In this document: piece after piece, positions 1 through 8,467 of the stretch | How the letters are laid out: each line of letters opens with the position of its first letter | Position numbering within the stretch: the stretch's first letter is position 1 | DNA from: Saccharopolyspora ipomoeae | Lineage (GTDB): Bacteria > Actinomycetota > Actinomycetes > Mycobacteriales > Pseudonocardiaceae | Length of the DNA stretch: 64,000 nucleotides | Assembly: GCF_029952525.1 (NCBI RefSeq) | Contig: NZ_JASAOF010000019.1 | Span: 1 to 64,000, forward strand | Direction: 5' to 3' | The notes under the pieces: generated by a model | The model's input: only the letters and a program-made list of their open reading frames with translations | What the model was told of the DNA's origin: nothing | Database searches by the model: none | Made by a program: the position numbers and the translations under genes

Positions 1-61
1 ACCAGGAACCAGGAACCAGGAACCAGGAACCAGGAACCAGGAACCAGGAACCAGGAACCAG
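1..61. repeat. Heptanucleotide tandem repeat (ACCAGGA)n
   Basis: The unit ACCAGGA is repeated without error about 8.7 times and runs to the window edge, so the array may be longer. It ends directly at the GTG used as the start of the next gene. The repeat has no stop in the frame of that gene, so the reading frame could extend upstream through it, encoding a seven-residue peptide period. Seven is not a multiple of three, so changes in copy number would shift any frame that crosses it. Confidence 0.95.
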
Positions 62-1213
62 GTGGCGGCCGTGTCCGGTGAGCGGGCGCAGCGGTGGGAT
101 TCGGCTCCGGTGCAACGCCGCATCCTGGGGGCGGTCCGGACGCTGACGGCGCTGGACCGGCTGCTCGACGTGCTGCCGCTGCTGGCCGACGACATGCGGG
201 TGGAGACGCGTTTCGCGGTGTGCCCGGGTTCGGAGTTCGCCGCGAACCTGGCGGATGAGCTGCGCGGTTCGGCTGCGAACGTGGTCGGCTGGGGTTCCGG
301 CGAGTTCGACCTGGCGGTCTCGCCGAGCGGCAACGGCCCGCTGCACGAGCTGGACGCCCGGGTCCTGACGCTGCCGCACGGCGCGGGTCACCACAAGCGC
401 GTGGCGACGGAAACCGGTGTGGCCGAGGAGATCTCAGGGCTCTCCCGGCAGCAGCTGGTGCACGGCGGCGAGGTCGTCCCCACCGCCATCGGCGTGTCCC
501 ACGTGGACAGGCTGGAGGATCTGCGCCGCCAGTGCCCGGAGGCGGTTCCGCGCGCAGCGGTGGTCGGTGATCCGTGCTTCGCGCGGCTGCGCGCGAGCAT
601 GCCGCTGCGCGAGCACTACCGCCGGGCTCTGGGCGCGGGTGATCGTCGCCTGGTCCTGCTGGCGTCCACGTGGGGCCCGGAGTCGCTGTTCGCGCGGCGT
701 GGTGACCTGGCGAAACAGCTGGTCACCGAGTTCCCGGACGCTCAGGTGGCGCTGGCGCTGCACCCGAACGTGTGGACGCGCTACGAGCGCCTGCAGCTGG
801 AGACGTGGCTGAGCACGGCCCGCTCCCGCGGTCTCGTGCTGCTCCCCCGGATCCGCGCGTGGCAGGCGGCGCTGGTGGCGGCGGACGTGGTGGTGTCGGA
901 TCACGGCAGTCTCGCCCACTACGCGGCCTGCTTGGGAAAACCGCTGCTGCTGGGCGCTTTCGGCGATGCGGAGGTGGCGCCGAAGTCGCCGATGGCGCTG
1001 CTCGGCGAGCGCGCGGCTCGGCTGGATCCGCACGCGGACCCGCGTCCGCAGCTGGAGGGTGCGAGACCGGTCCCGGGGCACGCGGAGCTCGCCGGGCTCA
1101 CCTTCGCCGAGGACGCGTGCGCACGGCTCCGCGCGTTGATCTACGACCTGCTCGACCTGCGGGAACCGTCGTGGCCCGCGACGCCGGAGCCGGTGGAGGT
1201 CGTCACCCCGTGA
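62..1213 (+). CDS. GT-B-fold-like protein of unknown function
   Basis: A 383-residue soluble protein. The C-terminal half resembles GT-B enzymes such as CDP-glycerol glycerophosphotransferases: a strand-turn region reading LVLLASTWGPESLF, then HPNVWTRY and the nucleotide-site-like segment VVVSDHGSLAHYAACLGKP. An N-terminal half with LPHGAGHHKR would be the acceptor-side domain. No membrane segment is seen. The GTG start adjoins a heptamer repeat, and a start further upstream cannot be excluded. The 3' end overlaps the convergent NTPase gene by 11 bp. Substrate and pathway are unknown; the fold assignment is from motif recognition only. Confidence 0.7.
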   Translation: MAAVSGERAQRWDSAPVQRRILGAVRTLTALDRLLDVLPLLADDMRVETRFAVCPGSEFAANLADELRGSAANVVGWGSGEFDLAVSPSGNGPLHELDARVLTLPHGAGHHKRVATETGVAEEISGLSRQQLVHGGEVVPTAIGVSHVDRLEDLRRQCPEAVPRAAVVGDPCFARLRASMPLREHYRRALGAGDRRLVLLASTWGPESLFARRGDLAKQLVTEFPDAQVALALHPNVWTRYERLQLETWLSTARSRGLVLLPRIRAWQAALVAADVVVSDHGSLAHYAACLGKPLLLGAFGDAEVAPKSPMALLGERAARLDPHADPRPQLEGARPVPGHAELAGLTFAEDACARLRALIYDLLDLREPSWPATPEPVEVVTP

Positions 1214-3191
1214 GCCTGCTCCGGACCCGCTCGGCGCGCGGGCTGTGCGCCTGGTCGTAGATCGCCAGGGCTTCGCGCAGCGCCTGTTCCCGTTCGGCGC
1301 CGGTGAGCGAGTCCGCGAGCAGTTCGAGCGCCCCGGCGAGGTCGAACGACGCCTCCCGCCGCCGCGCGATCGACACCGATTCGCGCAGCGCGGTCACCGC
1401 TTCGGCGTGCTCGCCGAGGGCCTGGTGCGCCCGGCCCATCTCGGACCGGACGCGCTGCACGAGCCGGGTGTCGTCGCGTTCTTCGAAGCAGGACAGGGCT
1501 TTTCGCAGCAGTTCCAGCGCCCGCTCGGGTTCGCCGAGCGCGATGTGCGCCATCGCCATCCGGTGCTGCTGGATGGCCTCGCCCCGGGGCTTGCCGAGTT
1601 CCCGGTTGATCTCCTCGGAGCGGGCGTGCAGCGCGATGGATTCGCCGAATTCCCCTTGCGCGTAGCGCACTTTGCCGAGGAACTCGACGGCCGAGGCGAG
1701 TCCCCGCCGGTGTCCGATCCGCTCGGCGAGCCCCACTGCGGCCTCGCACTCCGCCGCCGCCTCGTCGAGCCGGCCGAGCTCGGTGAGCAGCTGTCCGCGC
1801 AGGCTCCGCAGCCGCGCCTCCGCGAGCTCGTCGCCCAGCCGCTGAGCGGATTCGACGCCGATGACCAGCGCGGACAGCGTGTCGGCGTAGTTCTTGTGCT
1901 GGTTGTGCAGCGCCCACAGCGGGCTTTCGCAGAGCACGACGACGTCGGGGTCCCAGTCGCGCGCGGCGGCGGCCCGGATGACGGCGAGGAGGTTCAGCCG
2001 TTCCCGTTCGAGCCATTCGCGCCCGGTGGTCCGGGTGAACGGGTTCTCCCCTTCGAGCCGGTCTTCGACGGCCCGGAACCGGTGCGGGTCCATCACGGCC
2101 CGGTCGGCGAACCCGCCGGTCCGCCGGTACCAGGCGACGAGCCGGCGCAGCGCCTCGTCGTCGGTGACGGTGCCGAGGTGTTCGGCGGCCAGCGCGGGCA
2201 GCAGGTACTGACCTTGGTCGTTCTCCTCGACGAGGCAGACGCGGTGCAGCTCGGCGAGGTGGTCGTCCGCCTCCGGGTCCCCGGTGAGCGCCGCGATCGC
2301 GTCGGCGCTGAACGCGGTTCCGGGGAACGCGCCGAGCGTCCGGTAGCAGCGCGCCTGGGCGTCGGTGAGGTCGGCGACGGTGACGTCGTAGGCGGTGAGC
2401 GCGTCGCGGAGGTGGTCGCGGCGGTGTTCCCGCAGTTCGCGCGCGGTCCGCGCGAGGTTCCAGCGGCGCTTGAGCATCTGCCCGACGATCAACCGCAGTG
2501 CCCGGGGAACCCGCCCGCACAGCTCCACCACCTGGGCCGCGGACGCGGGATCGTCGTCGACGGCGATGCCGCGTTCCCGCAGGTAGTCGAGGGCGTGCGC
2601 GGGTTCGAGCGCGGACAGCCGGATCGGCCGGGCCCCGTCGATCGCCAGCTCCGGCGCGTCGGTGGCGGCCGTGCACACCACCACGCACCCGGGCGCTGCG
2701 GGCAGGAGCTCCAGCAGCGGTTCGGCGTCGGTGACGTGGTCGAACCCGAACAGCACCCGCCGACCGCTGGTGCGGCTGCGCAGCTGCGCGATCCGATCCG
2801 CGGCGGACGCGGGAACGTGCTCGTCGGCGGCCCCGAGCGACCGCAGGCACCGCGCGGCCACGTCGTCGAGACTGCGCGGCCGGCCGCCGAAGTCGATCCA
2901 CAGCACGTCGTCGAACTCGTCTGCCACGTCGTGCGCCCACATCTTCATCAGGGCGCTGGTCCCGACCCCACCGGCCCCGCTGATCACCGCAAACCCGGCC
3001 CGCCCGTGACGCTCCTCGGCCAGCACCGCGTCGAGCACGGCCCGCGGCCCCTCCCGATCCACGAATCCCACCGGAGCGGGCGGAACCTCCCGAGCAGCCT
3101 CCCGCCGCACCTCGGCCGCGTGGAAGTGCACGTCACCCGCGATGCCGCCCTGCACCACGTTCCCCGCCGAACCGCTGAACTCGTTGCGCAT
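1203..3191 (-). CDS. NLR-like STAND NTPase with TPR repeats and amyloid-type N-terminus
   Basis: A 662-residue protein. The N-terminus (residues 3-26) reads NEFSGSAGNVVQGGIAGDVH, which resembles the RHIM-like amyloid signalling motifs known at the ends of actinobacterial NLR-like proteins and their effectors. An NB-ARC-like NTPase follows: P-loop variant SGAGGVGTSAL at about 71-82, kinase-2-like VLFGFD, and the winged-helix region around residue 270. Residues of about 430-650 form TPR-like helical pairs (for example LGRLDEAAAECEAAVGLAERIGHRRG). Proteins of this architecture act as signal-transducing or defence ATPases; the trigger is unknown here. No effector with a matching motif is adjacent. 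Confidence 0.8.
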   Translation of the reverse strand: MRNEFSGSAGNVVQGGIAGDVHFHAAEVRREAAREVPPAPVGFVDREGPRAVLDAVLAEERHGRAGFAVISGAGGVGTSALMKMWAHDVADEFDDVLWIDFGGRPRSLDDVAARCLRSLGAADEHVPASAADRIAQLRSRTSGRRVLFGFDHVTDAEPLLELLPAAPGCVVVCTAATDAPELAIDGARPIRLSALEPAHALDYLRERGIAVDDDPASAAQVVELCGRVPRALRLIVGQMLKRRWNLARTARELREHRRDHLRDALTAYDVTVADLTDAQARCYRTLGAFPGTAFSADAIAALTGDPEADDHLAELHRVCLVEENDQGQYLLPALAAEHLGTVTDDEALRRLVAWYRRTGGFADRAVMDPHRFRAVEDRLEGENPFTRTTGREWLERERLNLLAVIRAAAARDWDPDVVVLCESPLWALHNQHKNYADTLSALVIGVESAQRLGDELAEARLRSLRGQLLTELGRLDEAAAECEAAVGLAERIGHRRGLASAVEFLGKVRYAQGEFGESIALHARSEEINRELGKPRGEAIQQHRMAMAHIALGEPERALELLRKALSCFEERDDTRLVQRVRSEMGRAHQALGEHAEAVTALRESVSIARRREASFDLAGALELLADSLTGAEREQALREALAIYDQAHSPRAERVRSRLTG

Positions 3192-3319
3192 CCCAGCCCC
3201 AGAGCATCGCGAACAGTAACGATCACCTGACCATACGCGTCCGAAGCAACCAGCGGTTCCGCCTCACAGGCACCACCAGGTGCCAACCCCCCACCCCCAC
3301 CCAGGTACCCTCCGACCAG

Positions 3320-3392
3320 GCCCCCGTAGCTCAGGGGATAGAGCACGGCTCTCCTAAAGCCGGTGTCGCAGGTTCGAATCCTGCCGGGGGCG
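3320..3392 (+). tRNA. tRNA-Arg (anticodon CCU)
   Basis: A full cloverleaf can be drawn: acceptor GCCCCCG/CGGGGGC with discriminator G, D arm GCTC/GAGC, anticodon stem CGGCT/AGCCG with loop CTCCTAA (anticodon CCT at 3353-3355), and T arm GCAGG-TTCGAAT-CCTGC. CCA is not encoded. The 3' 45 bases are part of the 47-bp repeat that bounds the integrated element, so the tRNA gene is the integration site and is kept intact at this end. Confidence 0.97.
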
Positions 3393-3394
3393 CT
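3348..3394 (+). repeat. attL core of the integrated element
   Basis: A 47-bp sequence, from the anticodon stem of tRNA-Arg to two bases past its end, is repeated exactly at 19699-19745. Bases on both sides differ between copies, which fixes the core. The tRNA side is complete, as expected for the end where the integrase restores the host gene. Confidence 0.95.
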
Positions 3395-3903
3395 CTTGAT
3401 GAACTCGCGAAACCTCTCGTGACCAGGCGTAAAGCGGTCCAATGCCTCTTCGCCAATCGGTCGTTGTCTACCAGTTTCGGCCGTTAGCGGCCGCCAGCTA
3501 CGGGCGATTCACGGGCACCACTGCCCCCGGCACCTTGGCTACCGCGCAGGCAGAGTTGCACCGACCTGACGCCAGCAGGCAACCTCATCGGCGGTTCAGT
3601 GGGCAGCCGATAGCCCGAGCGCTAGCGGGAAACGGGCGAGCAGCAATCGATTGATTGCAGTACTGCTACGTTGATCCTCGATCAACACACGACCGCCACT
3701 GATCAACGTGTCGTGCATCACTTCTTGCAGAGAAACCGCCCATACACCACGAGTCCAGCAAAGATAATCGCCCCGCGAAAACACGCGCAACTTGACTACC
3801 GGGGGTTCGCCTGAGCTTGCTAACCAACCTACCGCCACATTGCATCGATCCTAGCTCAATTGACTTGATCCAAATCATTGGCGAGTGGGCGAGAGGATGC
3901 GAA
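3395..3903. other. Non-coding left end of the AICE
   Basis: No convincing gene is seen. It holds a perfect 7-bp inverted repeat with a 3-base spacer, GTTGATC-CTC-GATCAAC, at 3670-3686, and a third GATCAAC half at 3701-3707. The place, between the tRNA att core and the first gene, suits integrase or Xis arm-binding sites or a promoter operator; this is inference. Confidence 0.5.
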
Positions 3904-4419
3904 GTGAAAGAGGCCACCCTTCTTGGGGTGAAGGTTATCTGGTGGGCGCGATTCGGAAAACTACTTCAATTTGTTGCGGGCACGGTCGCCGTGATCGACC
4001 TGGTTGGCCCCGAAAGATTTGACCGGATCGCCAGTCGATTCAAGCGCGCTAGTGTGCGGAAGTTCTCGAAGAGAATGGAGTCGTCGGCGTTTTCGAACCC
4101 GGCCATGCATCAGTTCATCAGCGTTCAAACCGTGTTAAAGATCGAACACGGGGAGGATTTGACAGCTCTTTCTGCAGGAGCCTTCGCTCCGATTTTTGCA
4201 CTGCTGGTAGCGAAGGAGTTCTCCCTAGGAAGCGCAGCCACTCTCTTACTTTTGCTCGGCAGCGCTGCACTCCTAGCTCTATCGATCAAAAAATCTCTAT
4301 TCAGCATTTTCAGGTTTCTATCTTACCTGTCTTCTATTGCAAAGGATGGAAATTCCGCCAAGTGGACGGCTCTCGCTCTCGTTTTCATCGGATTCGGCTT
4401 CGATATGCTCGGTTCGTAG
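3904..4419 (+). CDS. Hypothetical membrane protein
   Basis: A 171-residue protein if the GTG at 3904 is used; it has GAGAGG about 7 bases upstream, and an upstream TTG (3817) is possible. Near the N-terminus is the motif WWARFGKLLQFVAGTVAVID, then a basic region. Two or three hydrophobic segments follow (about ALSAGAFAPIFALLVA, ATLLLLLGSAALLALSI and ALALVFIGFGFDML). The gene is convergent with the integrase and AT-richer than the chromosome around it. It looks like a small element-borne membrane protein. No function can be assigned. Confidence 0.6.
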   Translation: MKEATLLGVKVIWWARFGKLLQFVAGTVAVIDLVGPERFDRIASRFKRASVRKFSKRMESSAFSNPAMHQFISVQTVLKIEHGEDLTALSAGAFAPIFALLVAKEFSLGSAATLLLLLGSAALLALSIKKSLFSIFRFLSYLSSIAKDGNSAKWTALALVFIGFGFDMLGS

Positions 4420-4444
4420 ACCGCATTCGCGAAAGGTGACAGCC

Positions 4445-4474
4445 GCCCCCGGCAGGAACACCTTGCCCGGGGGC
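4445..4474. terminator. Bidirectional hairpin between membrane gene and int
   Basis: GCCCCCGGCA pairs with TGCCCGGGGGC with one bulged C and a 9-base loop. It lies between two convergent genes, so it can end both transcripts. Confidence 0.7.
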
Positions 4475-4513
4475 AGCTTTACCTGTTTTCCTCCACTATC
4501 TAACTAACCATAG

Positions 4514-5887
4514 CTACTTGGCCCGGTATCCCAGAAAACTCTCGACACGTTGGCGGGCCACAACGTCCTGACCGTGCAAGCATGAGGCGTAAGTCTCCAA
4601 CAAGACCGCCACGGAGTGGCCAGCCCACCGCGCCACGGTCGTCGGGTCGACGCCAGCTGTCAGCCATGTACTTACCGCTGCGTGCCGCAGCGAGTACGGG
4701 CGCTCAGCCAGGCGAGACTGGGCAACCTTTTCCGTGAACGCCGCCGCACGAGCTGCCCGCCACACTCGCGTGTAGGTAATCTTTGGAATTCCTCCACCCT
4801 GATCACCCTCGAAGAGCAGACCACTACCGCCGTCGCCATATGCCTCGATGTGGTTGTGCAGCAACGCGGTCAATTCAGGCGGACACGGCACGGGCCGCCC
4901 CTCCCCCACAGCGCGCGCTTTCACTCCTCGCCTTTCCCGCGCCTGGCCGGTTCCGGTCCAATGCTTGCCGGCATGCGGATGTGCTTGACTGACGTAGATC
5001 TCGCCCCATCCCCTTTTCGGCAGGTTGAGATCGTCCTTGGTCAAAGCTGCGGCTTCTTCAGGTCGAAGCGCCGCGAAATACATCACTGCAAAGAAGGCTT
5101 CCAACCTCGGGCCACTTCGTTGGATCTGGCTCACAGCTCGCAGCAATGTCCGCGCCTGTACCGGGTTTGGCATCGTTCGGGGGTCAATCGAGCGACTGCC
5201 CTTCGGCATGGATTCCCACTTCATGTCCCGCAACGGGTTGGTCTCCAGGGCCTTCTCATCGACCGCGTAGGACAGGAAGTGTGAGAGCACAGCGCGGTTT
5301 CGACGGGCCACTGTCGCTGCATACTTCTTGCCAGCTCGACTCACGAGCGAAGCCTGCTGCAACTCCCGCTGCTTTGCCTCATCCTGGACGACGCTGATCG
5401 GGAGGCTGTTGCGCGTGCACCACTCGATCGCATCGCGATGCTCTTCCGGCACACCCTTCGCTCGCTGATCAGAGTTGAAAGCCCAGCCCCGCAACATCGA
5501 ACGAATTTCCGCGTCGGCCGGCTTGCCCCTACCGCCGTTGAAGAAGACCGGTGACACCCTGACCAGGGCCTCCGCGATGGTCTGGCGCGTGTTCGCGGCA
5601 GCTTCCGGCCAGCGCATGTCGACGTAGTTGCAGGCCAACTCGAACCAACGCATGTCCCGCGTTGCCCTACCGAGCGATACTGGCCTACCGCTCAAGGTGT
5701 CGAACGGCTCGCCGCGGTTCTGGGCGGATACGAGCTCAGCCCGAAGGCCATCCGCCTGCGCACGCTTCTTGAACGCCTCCTCGAACTCCTCGCGCCCAAC
5801 TCGCCAGCGGAGCCGGTAGCTAGTGACCTTTCCGCTCTTGTTCTTGCGAGCGGTGATGGCCCAGATGCGCACGTCGTAGCTCTGCAT
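4514..5887 (-). CDS. int: Site-specific tyrosine integrase
   Basis: A 457-residue tyrosine recombinase that integrates and excises the element at tRNA-Arg. The C-terminal catalytic domain shows Arg I in AALRPEEAAAL (about 265), the box II segment YSLRHAAVSTWL (Arg present; the usual first His is Tyr, as in many actinobacterial AICE integrases), AGHS, and the nucleophile Tyr in LLETYASCL. The N-terminal part has an AP2-like arm-binding region and a core-binding domain. The ATG at 5887 is preferred because AAGGAAG lies upstream; an ATG at 5911 overlaps xis. It is 1 base from the xis stop, so the two are likely coupled. Confidence 0.95.
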   Translation of the reverse strand: MQSYDVRIWAITARKNKSGKVTSYRLRWRVGREEFEEAFKKRAQADGLRAELVSAQNRGEPFDTLSGRPVSLGRATRDMRWFELACNYVDMRWPEAAANTRQTIAEALVRVSPVFFNGGRGKPADAEIRSMLRGWAFNSDQRAKGVPEEHRDAIEWCTRNSLPISVVQDEAKQRELQQASLVSRAGKKYAATVARRNRAVLSHFLSYAVDEKALETNPLRDMKWESMPKGSRSIDPRTMPNPVQARTLLRAVSQIQRSGPRLEAFFAVMYFAALRPEEAAALTKDDLNLPKRGWGEIYVSQAHPHAGKHWTGTGQARERRGVKARAVGEGRPVPCPPELTALLHNHIEAYGDGGSGLLFEGDQGGGIPKITYTRVWRAARAAAFTEKVAQSRLAERPYSLRHAAVSTWLTAGVDPTTVARWAGHSVAVLLETYASCLHGQDVVARQRVESFLGYRAK

Positions 5888-5888
5888 T

Positions 5889-6131
5889 TCAGGCCACTTC
5901 CTTCCGGTCATTCAGCCAGTCTTCGAGGTCGTCGCGGAGGATTCGGAGTGCTCCGTTCGGCAACTTCGTGCAGCGCGGCGCGGTTCCCCTGGCGCGCCAC
6001 TTGTAGAAGGTGTCCCTGCTGATGCCGAGTTCGGCGCAGAGATCAGGGATCGACAGGTACTCGCGTCGGCGGGTTTTCACGGCGGTTTCCTTCGGTCGAG
6101 ACGAACTGAGCGAACGGACTCGATCGGTCAT
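5889..6131 (-). CDS. xis: Excisionase / MerR-type HTH protein
   Basis: An 80-residue protein with a helix-turn-helix of the excisionase class: YLSIPDLCAELGISRDTFYKWRARG, then a wing with LRILRDDLEDWL. Such Xis proteins bend the att region and bias the integrase to excision. Its ATG overlaps the DUF3631 stop (ATGA) and its stop is next to the int start, so rep, xis and int are probably made from one transcript, linking replication to excision. Confidence 0.92.
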   Translation of the reverse strand: MTDRVRSLSSSRPKETAVKTRRREYLSIPDLCAELGISRDTFYKWRARGTAPRCTKLPNGALRILRDDLEDWLNDRKEVA

Positions 6132-7423
6132 GCGATCCCCCTCTGCTTCGTGGTGTGCGGGGTTGCTGTCCCAGCCGTCCCATCCGTCCCGATGCAGGTC
6201 AGCGCGGGACGGCTAGGGGCGTTGGGACGGCTTGTGCCGTCCCACGGGACTGGTCTGGTGATCTGGGTGGGACGGCTGGTGCCGTCCCGCTCGGTGGTGC
6301 CGTCCCGGGCTGATCTGGGCTGGGACGCTTGGGACGGCTGGGACGCCTCTGCCGGAGGTGTCTCCGGCGGGCAGTAGCGCTGCCAGGCGTCGACGAAGTC
6401 CGCGCGGCGGTAGCCCTTGGCTTGGGAGCCGTCAGGGAAGCGGACGTTGCCGGAACGGATCTCGAAGTCCGCCAGCAGCTTTGAAAGCTTGCTGGGGTTG
6501 AGTCCCAACGAGCCGTACTCGCACCACGGCGCTTCGAGGTCAGCGTTGAGCTTGCCCAACAGGTCGCTGGTGGAAATGGCCTGCTGATCGCCGAAAGCGC
6601 GGCGGATGTCGATGAGCAGCCGAGTTTTCATCGAGCCCTGGTCGTTGTCGTTGGCTTCGGCCAGGAGGTCAACCGCGGATTGCCTTGCTCGCTCCGGCCA
6701 CGTCCCTCCAGCGTGGTCGGCCAGGGCGATCAACGGTTCCCAGGTGTCGGCTGCTCGGTCTTCCAGCGGCATTTCCGGTTCAGCGGCTTCGAGCTTGTCC
6801 AGGTCGGCGCGCAACCACTCGTTGATCCGGTCTGCGAGGCGGGTCAGCGCCGGTCGGTCGCGGCGGTGGCGGAAGGGCGAGACCTTCTCGCCCGGTGCCC
6901 TGCGGCGCATGCGGATCACGACTGCTCGGTCTTCGATCGTGTCGGGCATGGCGCCGATCCCGGCCAACGCGGCCATTGCGAAGGTCGGGATGGCTTCGAC
7001 CTTGCGGGTGTTGGCGTCGAAGCGGATCGCGGGGCGGTTGCGCTGGTGGCCAGCGTTGAGCAGGCCGCGCAGGTCTTCGTTGCTGCCCGCGTCGGCGCCG
7101 AAAATCGTGTCGGCCTCGTCGACGAGCATCGTGGGCGGGTCCTCGTCGATCGACCGGTACACCGCCGACGGCGAGGCGTTGACGGTGATCAACGGCTCGT
7201 AGCAAGCGGCTTCGACGACGTCGAGGAGCCGGGACTTGCCGCAGCGCTTCTCCGGGGCGCGGATGACCAGGCGCGGGGCGTGCGCCCAGGCGGGCTGGGC
7301 GTGGGTCGCGGCGATCCACAAGACCACGGCGTCGACAGCCTGCGGGCTGGGCAGAATCACGTAGCGCGTCACCGCCTGGTGGAGCTCGTCCAGGAGCTCA
7401 GCGCCGGTGGTGGGTGCCGTCAT
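6128..7423 (-). CDS. DUF3631 P-loop ATPase, AICE replication accessory
   Basis: A 431-residue protein. A P-loop PEKRCGKSRLLD lies near residue 57 and a Walker B TMLVDEAD near 99, followed by a sensor-like segment and the DUF3631 C-terminal region ending about KGYRRADFVDAWQRY. The family is a AAA-like or helicase-like partner of prim-pol replication proteins in AICEs and phages. The start at 7423 has GGGAGG 8 bases upstream; an ATG at 7456 that overlaps the previous stop (ATGA) is the alternative. The last 70 residues are low-complexity and coincide with DNA repeats. Confidence 0.85.
   Translation of the reverse strand: MTAPTTGAELLDELHQAVTRYVILPSPQAVDAVVLWIAATHAQPAWAHAPRLVIRAPEKRCGKSRLLDVVEAACYEPLITVNASPSAVYRSIDEDPPTMLVDEADTIFGADAGSNEDLRGLLNAGHQRNRPAIRFDANTRKVEAIPTFAMAALAGIGAMPDTIEDRAVVIRMRRRAPGEKVSPFRHRRDRPALTRLADRINEWLRADLDKLEAAEPEMPLEDRAADTWEPLIALADHAGGTWPERARQSAVDLLAEANDNDQGSMKTRLLIDIRRAFGDQQAISTSDLLGKLNADLEAPWCEYGSLGLNPSKLSKLLADFEIRSGNVRFPDGSQAKGYRRADFVDAWQRYCPPETPPAEASQPSQASQPRSARDGTTERDGTSRPTQITRPVPWDGTSRPNAPSRPALTCIGTDGTAGTATPHTTKQRGIA
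6173..6348. repeat. GGGACGGCT repeats and palindromes inside the rep 3' end
   Basis: The motif GGGACGGCT occurs at 6206, 6224, 6269 and 6331, with near copies at 6322 and 6340 and inverted copies at 6173 and 6182. Two of them form perfect 8-bp inverted repeats with 4-base loops: GGGACGGC-TTGT-GCCGTCCC (6224-6243) and GGGACGGC-TGGT-GCCGTCCC (6269-6288). The repeats encode only a low-complexity tail, so DNA function (replication origin or Xis/Rep binding) is possible. Confidence 0.8.
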
Positions 7424-7452
7424 CGGGCTACCTCCCTTCATGTCGGTGGTCG

Positions 7453-8454
7453 TCATGCCGCGCCCCGTCCCAACAGGGATTCCGGACCGTCGTGGGTTCC
7501 GCGCTCCCAACCCCGGAGGGCGTTGCGTCGGGCGGCGGCGGGTTCGAGGGGCTTGCCGGTGCGCTCGCGTCGGCGGAGTGCGGCGGCGGTCAGGGCGTCG
7601 ATAGCTTCGGTCGCGGTCCACGGGGCGGTGTCGTGGGTGGCGAGGTTGGCCAGGCGACGCGCGGCCGCATAGACGAGCCGCCAGCGCTCCCCCGGCTCGG
7701 TTTCGACCTTCGACAGCTGGCCTTCCCAGATGCGCTGCCAGTAGCCCGGTGCGTGATCACCTGGGCGGGCTGCCGTGAGGTTGGGTGCTGCCGGTGCTGG
7801 TGCAGCCGGGGGCATGACCCGGGGCCGCAACCAGCCGGGCAGCTCGGCGATCTCAGCGGCCGCTGAGATCCGCGTGTAGGCGCCCGCGACGTCCTCCGGG
7901 GGTGTTGTGGTGCTGGTTCCGGGGGCCAGGACGTAGCCGCCCAGGGCTCGGACGTCGATCTGGTATCCGACTCGGCCGGTGGCGTCGCTGGGCACCTGCA
8001 GACCGTGCGGAGCGCGGAAGTACAAGTGGCGGCCGCCGGAGGGTGTGGCGACGGTGAGCGTGGTCGGCCACGCTGCTCCAGCGGCGATGGTCAGGGCATC
8101 GAGGGCTTCCAACCCGTTGCCGACCGGGCTGGGCACGTCGTGCGCGGCCGGGGCTGGCGGCTTGGGCTTGCGGTCGAGGTCGAGCACGACCAGCCCGGAC
8201 GGGCCGGTCGCGATGCCCACTCCGGCACCGGGGGTGCGGGTCCACCACTGCCGGATCAACTCCTGATCGATCGTGGCGGCGAGGAGGCCGTGGCAGGGCT
8301 GTTCGGTGGTCAGGCACCGGCACGCGGCCGGGGCGGCGTGGCCGGTCTTGCAGTGCGGGCAGTTGGCGAACGGGCGCTTGCTGCCGGGCCGCAGCGGGAA
8401 GACGTACATGCCTTGTGCGGCGAGCCAGCTGGCGATGGTCAGGTTCGTGGTCAT
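7453..8454 (-). CDS. Bifunctional primase/polymerase (prim-pol) replication protein
   Basis: A 333-residue protein whose N-terminal 190 residues match prim-pol domains: WLAAQGMYVFPLRPGSKRPF, the DLDRK catalytic acid pair (VVLDLDRK near 95), the segment TPSGGRHLYFR and DVRALGGYVLAPGT. Prim-pol proteins prime and extend DNA and initiate AICE replication after excision (RepPP type). A Cys-rich stretch (CPHCKTGH...CRC) near residue 33 may bind zinc. It is followed closely by the DUF3631 gene and forms one operon with it, xis and int. Confidence 0.93.
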   Translation of the reverse strand: MTTNLTIASWLAAQGMYVFPLRPGSKRPFANCPHCKTGHAAPAACRCLTTEQPCHGLLAATIDQELIRQWWTRTPGAGVGIATGPSGLVVLDLDRKPKPPAPAAHDVPSPVGNGLEALDALTIAAGAAWPTTLTVATPSGGRHLYFRAPHGLQVPSDATGRVGYQIDVRALGGYVLAPGTSTTTPPEDVAGAYTRISAAAEIAELPGWLRPRVMPPAAPAPAAPNLTAARPGDHAPGYWQRIWEGQLSKVETEPGERWRLVYAAARRLANLATHDTAPWTATEAIDALTAAALRRRERTGKPLEPAAARRNALRGWERGTHDGPESLLGRGAA

Positions 8455-8467
8455 GGCTGTCCTCCTT

